This document shows, in pieces, positions 60,149-64,000 of a stretch of 64,000 nucleotides of DNA. The notes beneath the pieces were generated by a model. The model saw nothing but the letters and a program-made list of their open reading frames with translations, did no database searches and was not told where the DNA came from. The position numbers and the translations under genes were made by a program. Position 1 is the stretch's first letter; the number at the start of each line of letters is the position of its first letter. The DNA comes from Microbacterium sp. CSI-V (GTDB taxonomy: Bacteria > Actinomycetota > Actinomycetes > Actinomycetales > Microbacteriaceae): positions 1,240,001 to 1,304,000 of the forward strand of contig NZ_MTQM01000009.1 in NCBI RefSeq assembly GCF_001984105.1. Reading direction: 5' to 3'.

Positions 60149-60654
60149 GCCTCGTGGGTCTCGCCGGCGGCGAGGACCCGCAGCGCTCGGGCGAGAAGGG
60201 CCTGATCGGTCCGGCTCACGTCCCGCAGGGCGTCGGCCTCCAGCCGGACGAGCTCGGTCATCGCGGCATCCACGCGTTCGATGCCCTCGGGCGTGATCGC
60301 GACGAGGATCGCACGGCCGTCCGACGGGTTGGGGCGGCGGTTCACGAGCCCGCGGTCGGCGAGCTTGTCGAGACGGTTGGTCATCGCCGCGCTGCCGATC
60401 ATGGTCGCCGAGATCAGGCGCGTGGCGCTGAGCTCGGTGCCGGCGCGGCGGAGGACGGCGAGGACGTCGAACTCCCACACGGCGATGTCGGCGCTGGCGA
60501 AGGCGCGGGCGCGCAGCTTCGACAGATGGAACGCCGCGCGCCGCAGTCGCGACATGACGTCCAGGGGTGTCAGGTCGACCTCGGGCAGCAACTGCGACCA
60601 GGCGTCGATGAGGAGATCGACCTCATCGTCCTTGTTGCTGGAGACAGTGGACAC
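60145..60654 (-). CDS. MarR-family regulator
   Basis: 169 aa from GTG 60654 (GAGGTGT upstream). Winged helix: AVWEFDVLAVLRRAGTELSA, TRLISATMIGSAAMTNRLDK (recognition helix) and the wing NPSDGRAILVAITPEG. Overlaps mmuM by 4 bp, so probably regulates that operon. The gap to the glycerate kinase stop (about 125 bp) contains its promoter. Confidence 0.87.
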   Translation of the reverse strand: MSTVSSNKDDEVDLLIDAWSQLLPEVDLTPLDVMSRLRRAAFHLSKLRARAFASADIAVWEFDVLAVLRRAGTELSATRLISATMIGSAAMTNRLDKLADRGLVNRRPNPSDGRAILVAITPEGIERVDAAMTELVRLEADALRDVSRTDQALLARALRVLAAGETHEA

Positions 60655-60778
60655 ACCTCGACGGTACCGGAGCCGAGAGGGGATGCGGCGCGCGCGGCGG
60701 CGGGTTGCGGCGGCGGGGCTGCGGGTACGGGGCGCTCCGGAGCGTCGTCCGCGCGCCCCGCCGTGCCCGCGGCGACAC

Positions 60779-61888
60779 TCAGCCCAGGCGCCGGGCGAGC
60801 TCCGCGCCGGCCACGGTCAGCCATCGCGTGGGGTCGCCGAGCGCCGCCTTCGACGACCCGGCGAGCGCGACGAGGGCGACCGCGGCGTCGAACGCCGACG
60901 TGTCGGCATCCGGGGCGATGCGTCCCGCGACCAGACCCGCGCGGCGCCCTTCGGCCCGGGCGAGCGCCGCCACCCGAGCGGGGGCCTTCCCCGTGGCGGA
61001 GCTGACGTCGAACGAGCCCTCGCCCGTCACGACGACGTCGGCGGCCGTCACCGCCGCGGCGAGGCCGACGAGCTCGGCGACCCGCTCGGCACCGAGGACC
61101 AGCTCGGCGCCCCACGCACGCAGCGCCGCCCCCGTCCCCCCGGCAGCCCCGGCGCCCGGGTGGGCGGCGTCGGTGCCGAGCAACTCGGCGGCGCGGGCGA
61201 GGGCGGCATCCGCGTCCGCGATGTCGTCGGGACCGAGGCCCTTCTGCGGGCCGAACACCGCGGCGGCCCCGGCCGGACCGCTCAGCGGACTCCCGACGTC
61301 TGTGAGCACGAGCACCCCACCGGCGGGGAGCGCGCGCAGCCCGTCGACGTCGATGCGCGCGGCGGTGCGCACGCCGCGCAGCCCGGGCGCGACGTCGCGG
61401 CCCTCGGCATCCGTGATCCGCGTACCGAGGGCGGCGAGGACGCCGAAGCCGGCGTCGGTCGACGCGCTCGACCCGATCGCGAGCACGAGGCGCGAGACAC
61501 CGTGGTCGAGCGCGGCGGCGATCGCCTGCCCGAACCCGCGCGTGTCGGCGTCGAAGGGACGGAGGTCCCCGTCGAGGAGCTCGATACCCGAGGTGGATGC
61601 GAGCTCGACCACGCCGGTCCCCTCCGGCGCCTCGTCCGTCGGGGGAAGAAGCACCCAGGATGCCGCGACCTCACGGCCGTGAGGAGCGGTGACCGTGACC
61701 GGCATCCGTCGCGCTCCGGGCACGGCGACGAGGAACGCGTCGAGGGTGCCCTCACCCCCGTCGGCCATGGGGAGCTCGACGGTCTCGTCGTCACCGCGGA
61801 CGGAGCGCCATCCCGCGGCGAGCGCTCTCGCCGCAGCCACGGCTGACAGGGATCCCTTGAACCCGTCCGGGGCGAACAGCACGCGCAT
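60779..61888 (-). CDS. Glycerate kinase (GlxK/GK-I type)
   Basis: 369 aa from ATG 61888 (a GTG one codon earlier is also possible). Motifs: VLFAPDGFKGSLSAVAAARA, ELPMADGGEGTLDAF, VVELASTSGIELL, IGSSASTDAGFGVLAALG and VVTGEGSFDVSSATGKAP. Phosphorylates D-glycerate to 2-phosphoglycerate in the cytoplasm. Single gene here; no glyoxylate carboligase or tartronate reductase neighbours, so its substrate source is not evident. Confidence 0.93.
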   Translation of the reverse strand: MRVLFAPDGFKGSLSAVAAARALAAGWRSVRGDDETVELPMADGGEGTLDAFLVAVPGARRMPVTVTAPHGREVAASWVLLPPTDEAPEGTGVVELASTSGIELLDGDLRPFDADTRGFGQAIAAALDHGVSRLVLAIGSSASTDAGFGVLAALGTRITDAEGRDVAPGLRGVRTAARIDVDGLRALPAGGVLVLTDVGSPLSGPAGAAAVFGPQKGLGPDDIADADAALARAAELLGTDAAHPGAGAAGGTGAALRAWGAELVLGAERVAELVGLAAAVTAADVVVTGEGSFDVSSATGKAPARVAALARAEGRRAGLVAGRIAPDADTSAFDAAVALVALAGSSKAALGDPTRWLTVAGAELARRLG

Positions 61889-62000
61889 CACGCGCCGACC
61901 CTACCGCGGCGCCCGCCGCGCCCCCGCGTCGATCCCGCGCCGCTCCGCCCGGCCCGTCCCGCGCCGCCCGGGCCGCCCGGGCCCGGCCCGGCCAGGGTTG

Positions 62001-62053
62001 AGTGTCCAAGACACGCGGACAGGGCCGCTCGGCATCCGCGTGTCTTGGACACT
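62001..62053. repeat. TGTCCAAGACAC-type palindrome, copy 3
   Basis: Perfect 19-bp inverted repeat (62001-62019 with 62035-62053), 15-bp centre; the inner arm reads CGCGGA instead of CGCCG, changed symmetrically on both sides. First of three in the gene-free stretch 61889-62379, which otherwise holds only simple GC-rich sequence. Confidence 0.85.
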
Positions 62054-62112
62054 GAACGCAGGAACGGAATGGGGACGGGGCAGGGGCAGCGGCAGCGGCT
62101 CCGTCGCCCCCC

Positions 62113-62166
62113 AGTGTCCAAGACACGCCGTATGCACCCGGTGCCCAACGGCGTGTCTTGGACACT
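62113..62166. repeat. TGTCCAAGACAC-type palindrome, copy 4
   Basis: Perfect 19-bp inverted repeat (62113-62131 with 62148-62166). Its centre (TATGCACCCGGTGCCCAA region) and the 25 bp before it are nearly repeated in copy 5, so the two arose by tandem duplication. Confidence 0.85.
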
Positions 62167-62239
62167 CAACGCGGAACGGGAACGGAACGCGGGACGGGGA
62201 CGCGGCGCCGGCAGCGGCAGCGGCTCCGTCGCCCGCTCA

Positions 62240-62291
62240 GTGTCCAAGACACGCCCTATGCACCCGGTTCCCAACGGCGTGTCTTGGACAC
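62240..62291. repeat. TGTCCAAGACAC-type palindrome, copy 5
   Basis: 16-bp perfect arms (62240-62255 with 62276-62291); the inner bases no longer pair, so this is a slightly decayed duplicate of copy 4, 126 bp away. Confidence 0.83.
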
Positions 62292-62379
62292 GCAGCGAGG
62301 GCGGGGCGCCGCGCGGCACAGGCGCGCGGGCACCACGGGCGCGGCAGCACCGCGGGCGCGGCAGCACCGCACGGCGGGG

Positions 62380-63381
62380 TCAGCGCCGCGGGGGTGGGGC
62401 CGTCGTGCCGCGGGCGACGAGGCGCGTCGCGAGTTGCAGGTGGGTCTCGGGGAGCTCTTCGCCGGCGAGGAGCGCCAGGACCATCCGCACGGCTTCGGCG
62501 CCGAGGATCTTCATCGGCTGACGCACCGTCGTCAGCGGCGGCTGCGCCCGCGCGGCCTCGGGCACGTCGTCGAACCCGACGACCGACAGGTCGTCCGGCA
62601 CGCGCAACCCGCGGGCGGCCGCCACCTCCACGATCGAGAGCGCCGAGAGGTCGTTCGCGGCGAAGACCGCGGTGGGCGGGTCGGGCAGGGCGAGCATCGC
62701 GTGCGCGGCCTCGCGGGCGACGTCCTGCTCGTAGTGCCCCTGCCCCACGAGGGCGGGATCGAACGGGATGCCGGCGGCCGACAGCGCCTCGCGGTACCCC
62801 GAGGCACGGGCGACCGCCGACCGCAGGTCGGGGCGCCCGGCGATGAAACCGATGCGGCGGTGGCCGAGCTGCACGAGGTGGTGGACGGCCTGCTGCGCGC
62901 CGGTGAAGCTGTCGGACTCGACCGTCGGCAGGTCGGCGCGGCCGGTGTGGGGATCGATGGCCACGATGGGCACCTCGGCGGCGACGTTCACGACCGTCGG
63001 GGTGACCAGGATGGCCGCATCGATGAGCGTGCCGCTCAGGCGGCTGAGCGAACGGCGCTCCCACCCCTCGCCGTCGCGCCGCGCACCGGTGTACGCCAGC
63101 AGGTCGTACCCCGTGCCCGAAAGCGCTCCCCCGACGCCCTTGAGGATCTCCGCCGAGAACGGCTCGATGTCGGCCACGAGCACGCCGATCACCCCCGTCC
63201 GCCGGGAGCGCATGCTGCTGGCGACGAGGCTGGACTCGTAGCCGAGGGCGCGGACCGCGTCGAGGACACGGCTGACCGTCTCGGGCGACACGCCGTAGCG
63301 GCCGTTGACGGCCTTGGACACCGTGGCGACCGAGACGCCGGCCGCCGCGGCGACGTCGTGGATGGTGACACGCCGGGTCAT
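62380..63381 (-). CDS. LacI-family transcriptional regulator
   Basis: 333 aa from ATG 63381. HTH and hinge: VTIHDVAAAAGVSVATVSKA then VNGRYGVSPETVSRVLDAVR, followed by a periplasmic-binding-protein-like ligand domain (GVIGVLVADIEPFSAEILKG, GHRRIGFIAGRPDL, AVFAANDLSALSIVEVAAAR, VVGFDDVPEA). Divergent from a sugar-type ABC binding protein over AT-rich palindromes; a typical local sugar repressor. Confidence 0.92.
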   Translation of the reverse strand: MTRRVTIHDVAAAAGVSVATVSKAVNGRYGVSPETVSRVLDAVRALGYESSLVASSMRSRRTGVIGVLVADIEPFSAEILKGVGGALSGTGYDLLAYTGARRDGEGWERRSLSRLSGTLIDAAILVTPTVVNVAAEVPIVAIDPHTGRADLPTVESDSFTGAQQAVHHLVQLGHRRIGFIAGRPDLRSAVARASGYREALSAAGIPFDPALVGQGHYEQDVAREAAHAMLALPDPPTAVFAANDLSALSIVEVAAARGLRVPDDLSVVGFDDVPEAARAQPPLTTVRQPMKILGAEAVRMVLALLAGEELPETHLQLATRLVARGTTAPPPRR

Positions 63382-63407
63382 GGCATCCGACCCTAGCGTG
63401 GAAATCA

Positions 63408-63422
63408 TTTTCGAAAACGTTT
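63408..63422. promoter_or_regulatory. LacI-type operator(s) between divergent genes
   Basis: Overlapping palindromes TTTTCGAAAA (63408-63417) and AAACGTTT (63415-63422). Both resemble the CG-centred half-sites of LacI-family proteins, and they lie 27-41 bp upstream of the lacI-type start. Confidence 0.6.
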
Positions 63423-63554
63423 GACGACGTCGTTCGTCCAGGTGACACTGCTGCCACCCGGGCCGCACACCCGGACGTGAACGACCGGCACCGATGCCGA
63501 CAACCGGAGCCTCCCGCACGGGACGCACCTCGACGAAGAGAAACGGGAAATCAC

Positions 63555-64000
63555 ATGAACACGAGGAAACTCCTCGCCGCCTCGGCCCTCGCGGTCGCCG
63601 GCACCCTCGCCCTCGGCGGTTGCGCCGCCGGCGGTGGCGGGCAGAACGCCGACGGCAGCGTCACCCTCACCCTCTGGCACAACTCCACCACCGGCGACGG
63701 CAAGAAGTACTGGGAGGACACCGCCGCAGCCTTCGAGGCGGCCAACCCCGGGGTCACGATCGAGATCCAGGCGGTGCAGAACGAGGAGATGGACGGCAAG
63801 CTCCAGACCGCACTGAACTCCGGCGACGCCCCCGACCTGTTCATGGCCCGCGGCGGCGGCAAGCTCGCCGACATCGTCAAGGCCGGCCAGGTCATGGACC
63901 TCACCGACAAGGTGTCCGCGGATGCCAAGTCCGCCCTCGGCTCGTCGCTGTCGGCGTTCGAGATCGACGGGAAGAACTACGGGATGCCGGTGGCGGTGCT
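63555..64000 (+). CDS. Sugar ABC transporter substrate-binding lipoprotein, family 1 (3' end outside window)
   Basis: 148 aa visible from ATG 63555. Signal peptide with lipobox LGGC (Cys near 23), then VTLTLWHNSTTGDGKKYWED and AAAFEAANPGVTIEIQAVQN, the family 1 opening, and ALNSGDAPDLFMARGGGKLA. Probably the binding subunit of a carbohydrate importer whose permeases lie past the window end, controlled by the divergent LacI regulator. Confidence 0.88.
   Translation, partial: MNTRKLLAASALAVAGTLALGGCAAGGGGQNADGSVTLTLWHNSTTGDGKKYWEDTAAAFEAANPGVTIEIQAVQNEEMDGKLQTALNSGDAPDLFMARGGGKLADIVKAGQVMDLTDKVSADAKSALGSSLSAFEIDGKNYGMPVAV

Overview
The window comes from a very GC-rich actinobacterium. Gene content and style (LtrA, DUF4383, DUF1992, DUF2236, CitA/CitB signalling, many GTG starts, 4-bp GTGA/ATGA gene overlaps) suggest a soil- or plant-associated Microbacteriaceae member close to Microbacterium. 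No phage, conjugation, transposase or CRISPR genes were seen. There is one RNA gene of known type, tRNA-Arg(ACG) at 12491-12563.

Layout. 1-2877 (minus): an exopolysaccharide-type operon of a membrane GT2 glucan synthase, an HlyD-like periplasmic protein and a lipoprotein that looks like the start of a GH81 endo-glucanase. 3400-10730: two copies of an unrecognised structured small RNA (about 3424-3525 and 10139-10237), and between them a histidine phosphatase, an ECF sigma factor fused to a zinc-finger/transmembrane/extracellular domain, small membrane proteins and a two-component pair; a MarR regulator follows. 10848-19657: L-serine dehydratase, tRNA-Arg, an FAD oxidoreductase, LtrA with a coupled 51-aa ORF, a LuxR-type regulator, a frameshifted tautomerase with its divergent TetR regulator, and two small conserved proteins.

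19799-37998 is a glycoside-utilisation locus. A GH2 enzyme and a TetR regulator (minus) face a long plus-strand operon: family-5 binding lipoprotein, permease, fused permease-ATPase, second ATPase, GH3, a serine hydrolase, GH43, GH78 alpha-L-rhamnosidase and a DUF5060-type glycosidase. None of the hydrolases has a signal peptide, so oligosaccharides are probably imported and then cut inside the cell. A 29-bp palindrome at 22971-22999 is the probable control site.

40104-48713 is the most interesting region: a FadR regulator divergent from eight tightly packed genes (MFS transporter, DhaK-DhaL type kinase, RpiB-type isomerase, TIM-type isomerase, xylose-isomerase-like TIM barrel, PGDH_C-type dehydrogenase, SDR, and a 577-aa protein). 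The set matches a complete route D-apiose -> D-apionolactone -> D-apionate -> 3-oxo-isoapionate -> L-erythrulose -> L-erythrulose 1-P -> D-erythrulose 4-P -> D-erythrose 4-P. Apiose is a branched plant sugar (apiosyl flavonoids, rhamnogalacturonan II), which fits the rhamnosidase, glucosidase and DUF5060 genes just upstream. A class II Fic protein separates the two blocks.

48838-64000: small membrane proteins, DUF2236 and DUF1992 proteins, a dicarboxylate-uptake locus (DctA, CitE-like lyase, CitA/CitB-type two-component system), alanine dehydrogenase with a divergent Lrp regulator, homocysteine methyltransferase with MarR, glycerate kinase, and a LacI regulator divergent from a sugar-binding lipoprotein cut by the window end.

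Two families of extragenic palindromes recur: TGTCCAAGACAC-type inverted repeats (five copies, three clustered at 62.0-62.3 kb) and TCACGTGA sites (six copies, in two convergent gaps).
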